24,075 bases of DNA, from contig CAZAIO010000029.1 of NCBI GenBank assembly GCA_964485235.1, forward strand, positions 1-24,075, written 5' to 3'. The first letter of the stretch is position 1; each line of letters begins with the position of its first letter. The position numbers and the translations under genes were made by a program. Under the pieces are notes generated by a model. That model was not told where the DNA came from and did not search any database. It saw only the letters and a program-made list of their open reading frames with translations. Of this stretch, positions 15,278 through 23,164 are shown piece after piece. This DNA comes from CAZAIO01 sp964485235. GTDB lineage: Bacteria > Chloroflexota > Dehalococcoidia > GIF9 > UBA5629.

Positions 15278-16417
15278 GTGAAATCCATTAATACTGCATC
15301 AACTAATTTGGAAGAAAGAGTAACCGAACTTGCCAGGCTTAAAAATGCCGGTAAAAAAATAGTAGGATATGTTTGTAATGGATTTATGCCGGAAGAGCTG
15401 GTATGGGCAAGCGGAGCAATACCTGTAGGGCTTAATAAAGGCGGTGATTATGATGCTGTACTCAAGTCAACCGAATATGTTCCCCGCTTTTTCGATACCT
15501 TTTCCCGCTCTCAGATCGGATATTGGGCATTAGAAGACCCCTTATACAGGTTGCCCGATTTATTCGTCGTTCCCAGCACTGATAAAAATATTGAGGTTAT
15601 CGCCGCATGTTGGGAAATGTGGACTGAGACGAAGGTGTTTAAGTTCGGCGTGCCCCATAACATAGATAGCGAACATGCATTTCATTATTATCTGGAAGGA
15701 TTGCATTTACTCAAAGAAGAGTTAGAAAATCTGACCGGAGAACCTATTACCGATGCTAAACTAAAGAAAGAAATCGATTCTTCCAACATGATGCGCCGCC
15801 TCCTTTATAAAATCAACGAAACGAGAAAGTCCCCGACACCGCCGATCAGCGGAAAGGATTTTATCGAACTAAACCATACCACTTTATACGCCGATAAGGA
15901 TTCAATGATTGTAGACCTTGAATCGTTATCTAAAGAATTGGAAGCGAAGACAGGCGAAAAGAAACCACGAATACTCATAATCGGTTCAACCCTGGCACAG
16001 GGAAACGAAGTGATTTATGATGTCATTGAATCTACCGGTGCCGATGTTGTAAGCGAGGACTTCTCGGAAGGACTGAGAACGTATCGGGGAGAAGTGTCAG
16101 TCAACGGCGATCTTCTCGCGTCATTAGCTGAATACTATTTCCTGAAGAAACAGCCGCTTCCTGCTTTCTTCAGGCCGGCAACAGAAAAAAGGGCTGATTT
16201 TCTATTCAATCTTGCCAGGGATTATCAGGTAAACGGGATTATATGGTACTCGATGCTGTATCGGGAGGCATATGATATCGAAGGAATGTATTTCAGTTTT
16301 AGAGCGGAAAAAGAGGGTTTCCCGTTTATAAAAATAGGTACAGATTATAACCCTGCCGAAGACATGTCGCTTCAAACCCGCATTGGTGCCTTTATCGAAT
16401 CAATGGCAACCAGATAA
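15278..16417 (+). CDS. HgdB/BcrB-C family protein lacking all expected cluster cysteines
   Basis: 379 residues, the standard length of the family. The characteristic N-terminal stretch is 'GKKIVGYVCNGFMPEELVW', followed by 'ASGAIPVGL'. The C-terminus is also family-like ('FIKIGTDY', then 'TRIGAFIES'). By-eye alignment to the long paralogues through 'PDLF' puts F75 where they have C141, T101 where they have C169 ('VPSTDK' against 'FVCDQ'), and Y328/Y332 where they have C403/C407. Only C33 and C111 remain, neither at a ligand position. It is therefore expected not to bind the usual cluster and may be a structural or regulatory subunit of the complex (inference). The start is GTG with TTGGAGG upstream. 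It is the last gene of the forward catabolic series. Confidence 0.85.
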   Translation: MKSINTASTNLEERVTELARLKNAGKKIVGYVCNGFMPEELVWASGAIPVGLNKGGDYDAVLKSTEYVPRFFDTFSRSQIGYWALEDPLYRLPDLFVVPSTDKNIEVIAACWEMWTETKVFKFGVPHNIDSEHAFHYYLEGLHLLKEELENLTGEPITDAKLKKEIDSSNMMRRLLYKINETRKSPTPPISGKDFIELNHTTLYADKDSMIVDLESLSKELEAKTGEKKPRILIIGSTLAQGNEVIYDVIESTGADVVSEDFSEGLRTYRGEVSVNGDLLASLAEYYFLKKQPLPAFFRPATEKRADFLFNLARDYQVNGIIWYSMLYREAYDIEGMYFSFRAEKEGFPFIKIGTDYNPAEDMSLQTRIGAFIESMATR

Positions 16418-16427
16418 GTAAATGATA

Positions 16428-16482
16428 TGTAATTCTTCGTAACATACTTTGTTGTCGAAAAACATGATTGTTAAGAATTACA
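16428..16482. repeat. Inverted repeat just downstream of the hgd-like operon
   Basis: TGTAATTCTT (16428-16437) and AAGAATTACA (16473-16482) are exact reverse complements separated by 35 bases, starting 10 bp after the stop of the Cys-less HgdB-family gene. No T-run follows, so it is a poor intrinsic terminator. A two-site operator upstream of the 16512 promoter is an alternative. The pairing is seen; the role is inferred. Confidence 0.5.
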
Positions 16483-16511
16483 AATCGGGCATCCGAAAGT
16501 GAGCGAAATCA

Positions 16512-16540
16512 TTGACACCCTATAAAGTAACCCTTAACAT
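16512..16540 (+). promoter_or_regulatory. Sigma70-type promoter for the second importer
   Basis: A perfect -35 TTGACA (16512-16517) and a -10 TAACAT (16535-16540, four of six consensus bases) are separated by 17 bp, the optimal spacing, in a gene-free region before the second transporter set. Transcription would start near 16547 and give a leader of about 185 nt before the binding-protein start. Called from consensus only. Confidence 0.6.
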
Positions 16541-16719
16541 TATTTTATTATTAATTTACTTTTTATTATGTTTTAAATTAAAGATGGGGAATTTCATAGT
16601 ATATAAAGAATCAATAAATATCAGGAAAGAAATGTAATTTTATTTTTTAGTTTACGGGGGTGAAAAATGACATAACCGTTGATAACCGGGTGGCATAACT
16701 CAGTATGAAAACTCTATTG

Positions 16720-16725
16720 AGGAGG
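16720..16725 (+). promoter_or_regulatory. Shine-Dalgarno that decides the binding-protein start
   Basis: AGGAGG at 16720-16725 is followed by 6 nt and then TTG at 16732. It lies inside the frame of the alternative ATG at 16705, which has no Shine-Dalgarno of its own. This makes TTG 16732 the better start for the second importer's binding protein. Confidence 0.7.
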
Positions 16726-16731
16726 AAGACA

Positions 16732-17952
16732 TTGAAGAAAAAGGGATTTCTGACTCTATTGGTCCTGACATTAATTATAGTTACATTTATGTTTGGTACC
16801 TCCTGTGGAACAAAAAACACTTCAGAAATGAAAACCTTAAAGGTTGGCGCAAATCTACCTCTTACGGGACCTGCAAGCGTAGCCGGTCTTGCATTTAAAC
16901 AGGGGTGGGATATGGCCGTTGAACAGATTAATAGTGAAGGCGGTGTAAAAATCGGCGGTGAAAATTACCAGATCGATTTTCGCATAGAAGACGATATGGC
17001 CAGCCCCGAATCCGCATCGACAGCCGCCCAAAAACTTTGTTATCAGGATAATGTCAAGTTCATGTTTTCAAGTCTTGCTGCCGTCTTGAATGCGCCGGCG
17101 TACGATATTGCAAAAGAGTCCGGGGCATTGACGATTATAAGTCTGGCACCTTCTTCGGAAAACAGTCCGGGTGCGTACTTTGGCGTAGGACCGGACAAAC
17201 CGCTTCTTATCCGGTTCGGCTTCGCGGGCGATGAAAACTCCGTTTACACTTTCAAGTATCTGGCGGAGAACTATCCGAATGTAAAAACAGTGGGAATGAT
17301 GGCGCTGGATTTTCCGGAATACAGGCAACTCAATGAAAAATATAGTACCGATTTAGCGCCTCTTGGCTTAACGATAGGTCCGGACTATGAATTGTTTCCC
17401 GCAGATTGCATGGATTTTACTCCCTACGTAAGCCGGTTATTGGCTACCAAGCCTGACGCTATTTTTATTTATGCAAGCGCACCCCCTCACAGCACACTTA
17501 TCATGAAAACAGCTCGTGAGGCAGGTTTCAACGGCCCGGTAGTATACGGTCCACCTCTGGATCCTACATTTGTACTGGGAGCTGCTCCTAACCTGTCCGA
17601 CTTTATTACACCAGGTTTTCCGATGGATGCTTCCAACTTACCAGGTCCTGTTAAAGATGCTATAGCGCTCGGTCGCGCCAAATACGGCAATGACCTGGTA
17701 CAGGATGCTCTTAACGCTTACGACCTTTTCATTGTATATTCCCAGCTTATGGAGAAAGCGAAGAGCACCGACCCGCAGAAAGTATTAGAGACCTTTGAGA
17801 CTCTGACAAAACCGGGAGATTTGAAGTCCATCTATGGTGACAGTTGTGCTACGGGTGCAGATACCATCGGTGTAAATCGTATCCTTAAAAGGCCGGTCCC
17901 TGTTTCTGTGATTAAAAATGGTAAGGGGCAGTTTATAGGGATGTTTAATTAA
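16732..17952 (+). CDS. Branched-chain amino acid-type ABC transporter substrate-binding lipoprotein
   Basis: About 406 residues from TTG 16732. An upstream ATG at 16705 would add nine residues but lacks a ribosome site. The N-terminus is a clean export signal: KKK, then a hydrophobic stretch (FLTLLVLTLIIVTFMF), then G-T-S-C, a lipobox-like site, so the protein is probably lipid-anchored outside the membrane. The mature part begins 'LKVGANLPLTGPAS', the opening strand of the LivJ/LivK fold, with 'KQGWDMAVEQINSEGG' next. It would bind the solute for the LivHMGF set downstream. The protein is related to but clearly different from the binding protein at the left edge of the window, so the two importers probably recognise different or modified ligands (inference). 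Confidence 0.92.
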   Translation: MKKKGFLTLLVLTLIIVTFMFGTSCGTKNTSEMKTLKVGANLPLTGPASVAGLAFKQGWDMAVEQINSEGGVKIGGENYQIDFRIEDDMASPESASTAAQKLCYQDNVKFMFSSLAAVLNAPAYDIAKESGALTIISLAPSSENSPGAYFGVGPDKPLLIRFGFAGDENSVYTFKYLAENYPNVKTVGMMALDFPEYRQLNEKYSTDLAPLGLTIGPDYELFPADCMDFTPYVSRLLATKPDAIFIYASAPPHSTLIMKTAREAGFNGPVVYGPPLDPTFVLGAAPNLSDFITPGFPMDASNLPGPVKDAIALGRAKYGNDLVQDALNAYDLFIVYSQLMEKAKSTDPQKVLETFETLTKPGDLKSIYGDSCATGADTIGVNRILKRPVPVSVIKNGKGQFIGMFN

Positions 17953-18032
17953 ATAAATTCCATTACTTTATACACTAATAACTTGATTAATAGTATTTGG
18001 AGAAGATTGTAATAAATAGTTGATAGTGAAGT

Positions 18033-18089
18033 ACCGTCTCGCATTTCCGCAGCCTGACCCGTTTTGACTTTCCGGAAATGCGAGACGGT
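18033..18089 (+). promoter_or_regulatory. 17-bp perfect hairpin between binding-protein gene and livH of the second importer
   Basis: ACCGTCTCGCATTTCCG (18033-18049) and CGGAAATGCGAGACGGT (18073-18089) are exact reverse complements with a 23-nt loop. It lies in the 225-bp space between the binding-protein stop and livH. The stem is G+C-richer than its surroundings and should be very stable. No run of T follows. It is most simply a 3' mRNA stabiliser or attenuator setting binding-protein to permease ratio (inference). The position matches the unrelated hairpin at 651-697. Confidence 0.78.
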
Positions 18090-18177
18090 TGCCATAAAGC
18101 CGGTACTCGGTTAGTTATTAATTTCCAATAAATGCACTATTAAAAATACACCATGCAGGTTTAAAAGAGATAGTTGA

Positions 18178-19050
18178 ATGGTTGAAGAATCAACTTCATT
18201 GTTAGTATCAGGGATAATCAACGGGCTTTGCCTTGCCGGTATTTATATCCTGATAGCTCTTGGTTTAACGCTTATTTTAAGCATCATGAATATACTTCAA
18301 TTTGCTCATGGCGAAGTATATATGATCGGAGCGTACATTGTTTACTTCTTTATGGTACGTTTCGGAATGAACGCTATTCTGGCTATTCTGGTGAGCATGG
18401 TCCTGACAGGCATACTGGGATTAATCCTGGAAAGGTTTATTTTCCGTCATTTTCTCAACAGGTTCATATTTGTCATTTGTGTTGCCACCGGTCTTATGCT
18501 TATCCTGCAAACAAGCGCAGTCCTGTTATTCGGACTGGACACAAAAAAGATACCCAACTTTGTCCCCGGCACCATAAGTGTTCTGGGGGCAAATGTACCT
18601 AATGACAGATTAGCTGCAGTTGTGGCCGGTATTGTGCTTACCTCATTATTGTATCTCTTCCTCAAGCGTTCCAAATTCGGTCAGGCTATTGTTGCAACCG
18701 CACAGAACCGAGAGGGCGCTATTTTACAGGGTATTAATCCCTATCTTATGTATTCTCTTGTTATGGGGATTGGCAGCGCACTGGCAGCCGTAGCCGGAAG
18801 CTTTACCGGTTCAATATTTATGTTAGACCCCTATATGGGCGGCGTAGCCTTGATGAAGGGAGTCGCCATTATAGTCATTGGCGGAATGGGCAGTATCATG
18901 GGAATCATTATCGGCGGTGTATTGCTGGGGCTTAGCGATGGAATTATAGCAATTTACTTCGGCTCGGGAGCTGCGACAATAGTCCCGTTACTCCTCGTGA
19001 TATTTATATTGGTAATCAAGCCAGAGGGCTTATTTGGTGATAATGCATAA
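18178..19050 (+). CDS. livH: Branched-chain amino acid-type ABC transporter permease LivH (second set)
   Basis: Integral membrane permease, 290 residues, co-linear with LivH of the first importer. Markers are 'GIYILIALGLTLILSIMN', 'FAHGEVYMIGAYIVYF', the cytoplasmic loop 'GQAIVATAQNREGAILQGI' and the terminal 'IKPEGLFG'. It would form the transmembrane pathway with LivM. The ATG is preceded only by a weak AAAAGAGA ribosome site. The gene follows the hairpin region and overlaps livM by 8 bp if livM starts at ATG 19043. Divergence from the first LivH is spread along the whole chain, so this is an old duplication or an independently acquired set. Confidence 0.93.
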   Translation: MVEESTSLLVSGIINGLCLAGIYILIALGLTLILSIMNILQFAHGEVYMIGAYIVYFFMVRFGMNAILAILVSMVLTGILGLILERFIFRHFLNRFIFVICVATGLMLILQTSAVLLFGLDTKKIPNFVPGTISVLGANVPNDRLAAVVAGIVLTSLLYLFLKRSKFGQAIVATAQNREGAILQGINPYLMYSLVMGIGSALAAVAGSFTGSIFMLDPYMGGVALMKGVAIIVIGGMGSIMGIIIGGVLLGLSDGIIAIYFGSGAATIVPLLLVIFILVIKPEGLFGDNA

Positions 19051-20083
19051 AAAACGACTGATTAATTTAATACTTATTGCGGTATTGGTCTGCCTGTTGT
19101 TCCTTGTGCCGGTCTTTCTTAAAAACCCTTACTGGTTACATGTGCTCATCCTGACGATGATAAATATATTGCTGGCCGTAAGCCTGCATTTGCTTATCAC
19201 GACAGGACAGGTATCGATAGGCACAGCCGGTTTTATGCTGCTCGGAGCGTATTCATCGGCATTGTTATCTATGAAACTCGGACTTTCGGTCTGGCTTACT
19301 ATACCGCTTGGCGCCCTGACAGCCGCACTTGTCGCCCTTATTGTAGGATATCCGTTCCTGCGAGCGAAAGGAATTTACTTTGCTATCCTGACTGTTATGC
19401 TGGCCGAAGTATGCAGGAATATAGCCTGGTACTGGGTCAGCATGACCAACGGCAGTGCCGGTCTAAGAAATATTCCGGACCCTTCCCCTATCAATCTTTT
19501 CGGACTTGCCACTCTTAATTTTGGCAGTAAGATCTCTTATTACTATCTGGTACTGGTGGTCTGTATTATCAGCCTTATTATACTTTACCGGATAAGGAAA
19601 TCATGGTTCGGGCTTATCTGGTCAGCGATCAATGAAGCTGATAATCTTGCACGGGCTGTCGGTATCAATATAATGGGACAGAAAATCCTTGTATTTGTTA
19701 TCTCCTCTTTTTTCATGGGCCTGACCGGTTCAATATACGCCCACTATATGGGCACAATTACACCCTTCGGCAATCCCGGAAGTCCATTCGGCTTTACCGC
19801 CTCGGTATACACGATGATTTACGTCGTGTTAGGCGGAGAGGCGAGTTTTGCAGGCCCCATTCTCGGCGCCGCTCTTTTGACTATCGGCCCTGAACTGGCG
19901 CGCGGGATCAAAGAGTATTTACCCATAGTATTCGGCGGCGTGCTTGTCCTCGTAGTGTTTTTCCTCCCCCGCGGACTTGTCGGCCTGGGGACTCCGATAT
20001 CCCGGTTATACAAAAAAATTGTCCGTTCTCTGACAAAAAACCGGCAGGCGCTCGGGCAGGATAGTGCAGGGGGAAATCGATGA
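19043..20083 (+). CDS. livM: Branched-chain amino acid-type ABC transporter permease LivM (second set)
   Basis: About 346 residues from ATG 19043. In-frame TTG (19034) and GTG (19037) are possible alternatives. ATG is preferred because it gives an 8-bp overlap with livH, like the livM-livG overlap of the first set. LivM markers are 'TTGQVSIGTAGFMLLGAY', 'TNGSAGLRNIPDPSP', the coupling loop 'WFGLIWSAINEADNLARAVGI' and 'IYVVLGGEASFAGPILGA'. It is longer than the first LivM because of a basic cytoplasmic C-terminal tail after 'LPRGLVGLG'. Its stop overlaps the livG start in an ATGA junction, implying coupled translation. Confidence 0.92.
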   Translation: MHKKRLINLILIAVLVCLLFLVPVFLKNPYWLHVLILTMINILLAVSLHLLITTGQVSIGTAGFMLLGAYSSALLSMKLGLSVWLTIPLGALTAALVALIVGYPFLRAKGIYFAILTVMLAEVCRNIAWYWVSMTNGSAGLRNIPDPSPINLFGLATLNFGSKISYYYLVLVVCIISLIILYRIRKSWFGLIWSAINEADNLARAVGINIMGQKILVFVISSFFMGLTGSIYAHYMGTITPFGNPGSPFGFTASVYTMIYVVLGGEASFAGPILGAALLTIGPELARGIKEYLPIVFGGVLVLVVFFLPRGLVGLGTPISRLYKKIVRSLTKNRQALGQDSAGGNR

Positions 20084-20853
20084 TATTACTCGATGTGCGC
20101 AATCTCACCAAAATTTTCGGAGGACTGGTAGCCATAAACAACCTCAGCATGTCGGTAATGAAAGGTGAAATACTGGGGTTGATCGGGCCGAACGGCGCCG
20201 GAAAGTCTACCGCCCTCAATATGATCAGCGGGAGTATTTCGCCGACCAAGGGTAAATGTATATTTAAAGATGAAGATATAACCGGGCTTCCGTCATACCG
20301 TATATCAAAGAAAGGAATAGCCCGCGTCTTTCAGGGAAATATTCTTTTTTATAATTTAACAGCAATCAAAAACGTACTTATAGGTATGCATATGCGTGAC
20401 GGGCGCGGTTTCTGGAGCTCCATTGTAAATGGTGGTTACAGCCGCAATCTGGAAAGGGAAATGCACGAAAAAGCAGAGGGCATTTTAACCCTGTTAGGAC
20501 TGAACAATAAAGCAGATGAACTGGCGATTAACCTGTCACACGGAAACCAGCGCCTTCTATGCATGGCTGTGGCTTTAGCAAGCGATCCTGAACTCCTGCT
20601 TCTCGATGAGCCTGTATCGGGCATGAGCGGGCAGGAGGTATCCGAAATGCTCTCGATAATAAGGATGCTGCAAAACAAGAAAGGAATTACCACCATCCTG
20701 GTCGAGCATAATATGCGGGCTGTGATGAACCTTTGCGATCGAATTGTGGTGATCAGCTATGGTGCCAAGATTGCCGAGGGAACACCCAAAGATATCAGCA
20801 ACAACCCGGTTGTAATCGAAGCTTACCTTGGAACAGAAGATGATATTACTTAG
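20080..20853 (+). CDS. livG: Branched-chain amino acid-type ABC transporter ATPase LivG (second set)
   Basis: 257 residues. Walker A is GPNGAGKS (36-43). The signature is 'LSHGNQRLL', retaining the Ser and Gly lost in the first LivG. Walker B is 'LLLLDEPVSGM', and the switch His is in 'LVEHNM'. The C-terminal 'VIEAYLG' is the LivG extension. A degenerate Gln position (N in 'GNQ') is mild. It overlaps livM by 4 bp and livF by 14 bp. It would pair with LivF to power import. Confidence 0.94.
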   Translation: MILLDVRNLTKIFGGLVAINNLSMSVMKGEILGLIGPNGAGKSTALNMISGSISPTKGKCIFKDEDITGLPSYRISKKGIARVFQGNILFYNLTAIKNVLIGMHMRDGRGFWSSIVNGGYSRNLEREMHEKAEGILTLLGLNNKADELAINLSHGNQRLLCMAVALASDPELLLLDEPVSGMSGQEVSEMLSIIRMLQNKKGITTILVEHNMRAVMNLCDRIVVISYGAKIAEGTPKDISNNPVVIEAYLGTEDDIT

Positions 20854-21550
20854 AGTCAATGATCTACGGTGCTATTATGGAGGGGCGGAAGTCCTGAAGG
20901 GTATTTCGCTTGATGTTGAACAGGGCGAGATAGTCACCATTATCGGCAATAACGGAGCGGGTAAAACAACCATTCTAAGGACCATATCTGCATTGAAAAA
21001 TCCCAGGTCGGGAGAGATATGGTTTCAGGGAGAGAGAATAGACCGTAAATCGCCGCAAGATATCGTCAGACAGGGAATCGTGCACGTACCGGAAAGAAAA
21101 GCGCTTTTCCCGAATATGACCGTAATGGAAAATCTAAGGCTGGGGGCTTATTTACTGAAGGACCGGCATCAGATAAATAACAATCTCGACCAGGTATTCG
21201 CACATTTTCCTATATTAAAAGAGCGGCTAAAACAAAAGGCCAGAACATTGAGCGGCGGAGAACAGCAGATGCTCGCCGTCGGCCGCGCCCTGATGAGCAA
21301 TCCGATATTGCTTCTACTGGATGAACCGTCTCTCGGGCTTTCACCGATGAACGTCAAGGAAATAGGCAGGATCGTACGTATTATTAACGATAAAGGGATC
21401 ACCGTTATTTTGGTGGAACAGAATGCGAAGTTAGCCCTCGGACTGGCTCATCGCGGATATGTACTTGAGACAGGCAGCATCGTTTTGCAGGGCGAGGCAA
21501 GGGACCTGTCGCATAGAGAAGAAGTCAGAGAGGCTTATTTAGGGCAATAA
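20840..21550 (+). CDS. livF: Branched-chain amino acid-type ABC transporter ATPase LivF (second set)
   Basis: 236 residues from ATG 20840. A TTG at 20828 would add four residues without any family support. Tyrosines Y12-Y13 occupy the A-loop position, Walker A is GNNGAGKT (36-43), the signature is 'LSGGEQQMLAVGRAL', and Walker B is 'LLLLDEPSLGLSP'. The switch position has Gln ('VEQNAK'), as is normal for LivF. The C-terminal 'VREAYLGQ' is standard. It is the final gene of the second importer, ending 107 bp before the convergent end of the PrpD-like gene. The short gap contains only weak stem-loops, with no clear bidirectional terminator. Confidence 0.94.
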   Translation: MILLRVNDLRCYYGGAEVLKGISLDVEQGEIVTIIGNNGAGKTTILRTISALKNPRSGEIWFQGERIDRKSPQDIVRQGIVHVPERKALFPNMTVMENLRLGAYLLKDRHQINNNLDQVFAHFPILKERLKQKARTLSGGEQQMLAVGRALMSNPILLLLDEPSLGLSPMNVKEIGRIVRIINDKGITVILVEQNAKLALGLAHRGYVLETGSIVLQGEARDLSHREEVREAYLGQ

Positions 21551-21657
21551 AAATTTTGCCGGTATCCTCTACCCTGTGATCTCCCGCAAATAGAGCAGCC
21601 TGTTCAGAGAGTATGCTCTGTTGCCGTTCGTTCAACCATACTTATAAAACCAATAGT

Positions 21658-23067
21658 TCAACCCGGCAATAAAGGACGAATCAAACTATCCGTCACATCG
21701 TTAACGTTCTCCAGATTCAGGACCGACTGAATTAAGGAATCGACAGACGAATCATTCAGTTTAGTAGCTGAATAAGGAATGCACTTTTTGAACCTGGCGA
21801 TTAGTTCTTTCTCGCTAAACGGTTTCTCCGGATGCCCTTTCGTATGAACATATTCTTTGGAATATTCCCTTCCGTCATTCAGTTTGATATTCAATCTCAC
21901 TGAAAACGATGACAGACCGGGGTCCTCTTTTGCAGATATCCTGGTCATCAATTCACGGACGTCAGGGCGCTTTCTGGCTTCCACGGTATAAGAATTCAGA
22001 AAGACATCTTTATCTAAAGCAGCCGATGCAACGGTATAAGGCAGGCTAAACTGGCACTCAAAGACCGTTTGGGGATTCCATCTCTTCTCCTTCGGCGTAC
22101 ACACCGCAGTCCATATTACAGGAGATACGTCAATATCGATAGCGGCAATATCCTTACCTTCGAAATTATGCTCTGCCATCTGTTCCAGCATTCCCTGTAT
22201 GGAAGTATGCGTACAACCGCAGGACGGATTAGGTTTCATGGCAATGTTTTGTACTTCCCACTGAGTACCCAGTCCCTTTGTGATCAATTCCGGTTCAGTT
22301 TGCCATCGTGCCATACTCAAATATCCGCAACGACCGACCAGGATATCGCTCACTTCGCTCCGGGGCCCTGTGATTCCCCTTTTTGCCAGCAGACAGGCAG
22401 TTACAGCGTCCTGCCCGACGAATCCGTGATGTATACGTACCATATGTGTCGGAGGATTCAACATTGCCGCATCGTACGGTTGCGTCATACCCCGGCCTAT
22501 ACCTTCCGCGTTTTCCAGTTCCTCAAGGCTCAGACCGAGCAATTTTCCTATGGCAGCGATGCATCCGAATATATAGTGCCCCCCGTCCTGCCCCATCGGT
22601 ATTGCATTACTCACCAGCTTGAATGCCACGCCAATTCGTACCAGTACCTCACCCCCTACCACAAAAGCCGTTATAAAATCTTTGCCGGACACGCGATCCG
22701 TTAGCCCTGTCGCTGCAAGTAAAGCAGGAAAAATATATTCGCTGCAATGGCCCCCTTCCTGATGTGTATCACCCATATCCATCGCACGTGTCATAGGGCC
22801 TATGGCAAATGCAGCCTCTGAAGCCGGCACTTTTCCCCCGTAAAAGGGAATATAACTCTCCTGTTTCCCTGCTTTATCCTTAACCAGATCAACGACGGCG
22901 GGAATACCATCCATAGCCGAACCACCGATAGTGATCCCCATGATATCCAGTATCCGGTATTTAGCAAACCGGATGACCTCGTCAGGCAAATCCTCGTATT
23001 TTGTATCCAGCACCATCCGGCAAAGGGCACTCATAGGGTCATGTCCCTGTATTACAGTATAGTTCAA
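21658..23067 (-). CDS. MmgE/PrpD family protein
   Basis: 469 residues on the minus strand, the usual family length. Members include 2-methylcitrate dehydratase, cis-aconitate decarboxylase and iminodisuccinate epimerase, which remove or rearrange groups on small dicarboxylic acids. Visible features are the helical N-terminal domain ('ILDIMGITIGG'), the 'AMDMGDTHQEGGHCSE' block corresponding to the family's DxDDTH...H region, and 'MKPNPSCGCTHTSIQ', matching the conserved 'KxxPxCxxtH'. The start is TTG at 23067, with GGAGG 9 nt upstream on the minus strand and nothing better nearby. It is convergent with the second importer and divergent from the truncated HTH. A role in the same catabolic route is plausible from position only. 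Confidence 0.9.
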   Translation of the reverse strand: MNYTVIQGHDPMSALCRMVLDTKYEDLPDEVIRFAKYRILDIMGITIGGSAMDGIPAVVDLVKDKAGKQESYIPFYGGKVPASEAAFAIGPMTRAMDMGDTHQEGGHCSEYIFPALLAATGLTDRVSGKDFITAFVVGGEVLVRIGVAFKLVSNAIPMGQDGGHYIFGCIAAIGKLLGLSLEELENAEGIGRGMTQPYDAAMLNPPTHMVRIHHGFVGQDAVTACLLAKRGITGPRSEVSDILVGRCGYLSMARWQTEPELITKGLGTQWEVQNIAMKPNPSCGCTHTSIQGMLEQMAEHNFEGKDIAAIDIDVSPVIWTAVCTPKEKRWNPQTVFECQFSLPYTVASAALDKDVFLNSYTVEARKRPDVRELMTRISAKEDPGLSSFSVRLNIKLNDGREYSKEYVHTKGHPEKPFSEKELIARFKKCIPYSATKLNDSSVDSLIQSVLNLENVNDVTDSLIRPLLPG

Positions 23068-23164
23068 GATCGTAAACCTCCTTATTCACAACAGTTGATT
23101 GAATTATTAATGCTACTATAATCCAATCTGGTATTCAATTCTTTACTCAATAGATCAAACATGA

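Larger units (their letters stand above)
16418..16731 (+). other. 314-bp leader region between the hgd-like genes and the second importer
   Basis: No gene is seen apart from a two-codon ORF. It holds the inverted repeat TGTAATTCTT/AAGAATTACA (16428-16437/16473-16482), a sigma70-type promoter (16512-16540), then about 190 nt of very AT-rich leader. A Shine-Dalgarno-like GGGGGTG is followed by ATG ACA TAA (start near 16668), a two-codon minimal ORF. Shortly after it the 8-mer GATAACCG occurs (16681-16688), next to a near copy (ATAACCG just upstream). The second importer appears to have its own transcription start. Confidence 0.55.

Noticed and set aside
21551..21657. Bidirectional terminator between the second importer and the PrpD-like gene
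   Set aside because: Only 5-6 bp stems (for example AGAGCA/TGCTCT) without a T-run on either strand. Not enough to call.
22069..22704. 211-residue plus-strand ORF over the PrpD-like gene
   Set aside because: Antisense to a full-length family protein, Cys/His/Arg-rich composition, and no ribosome site. A shadow frame.
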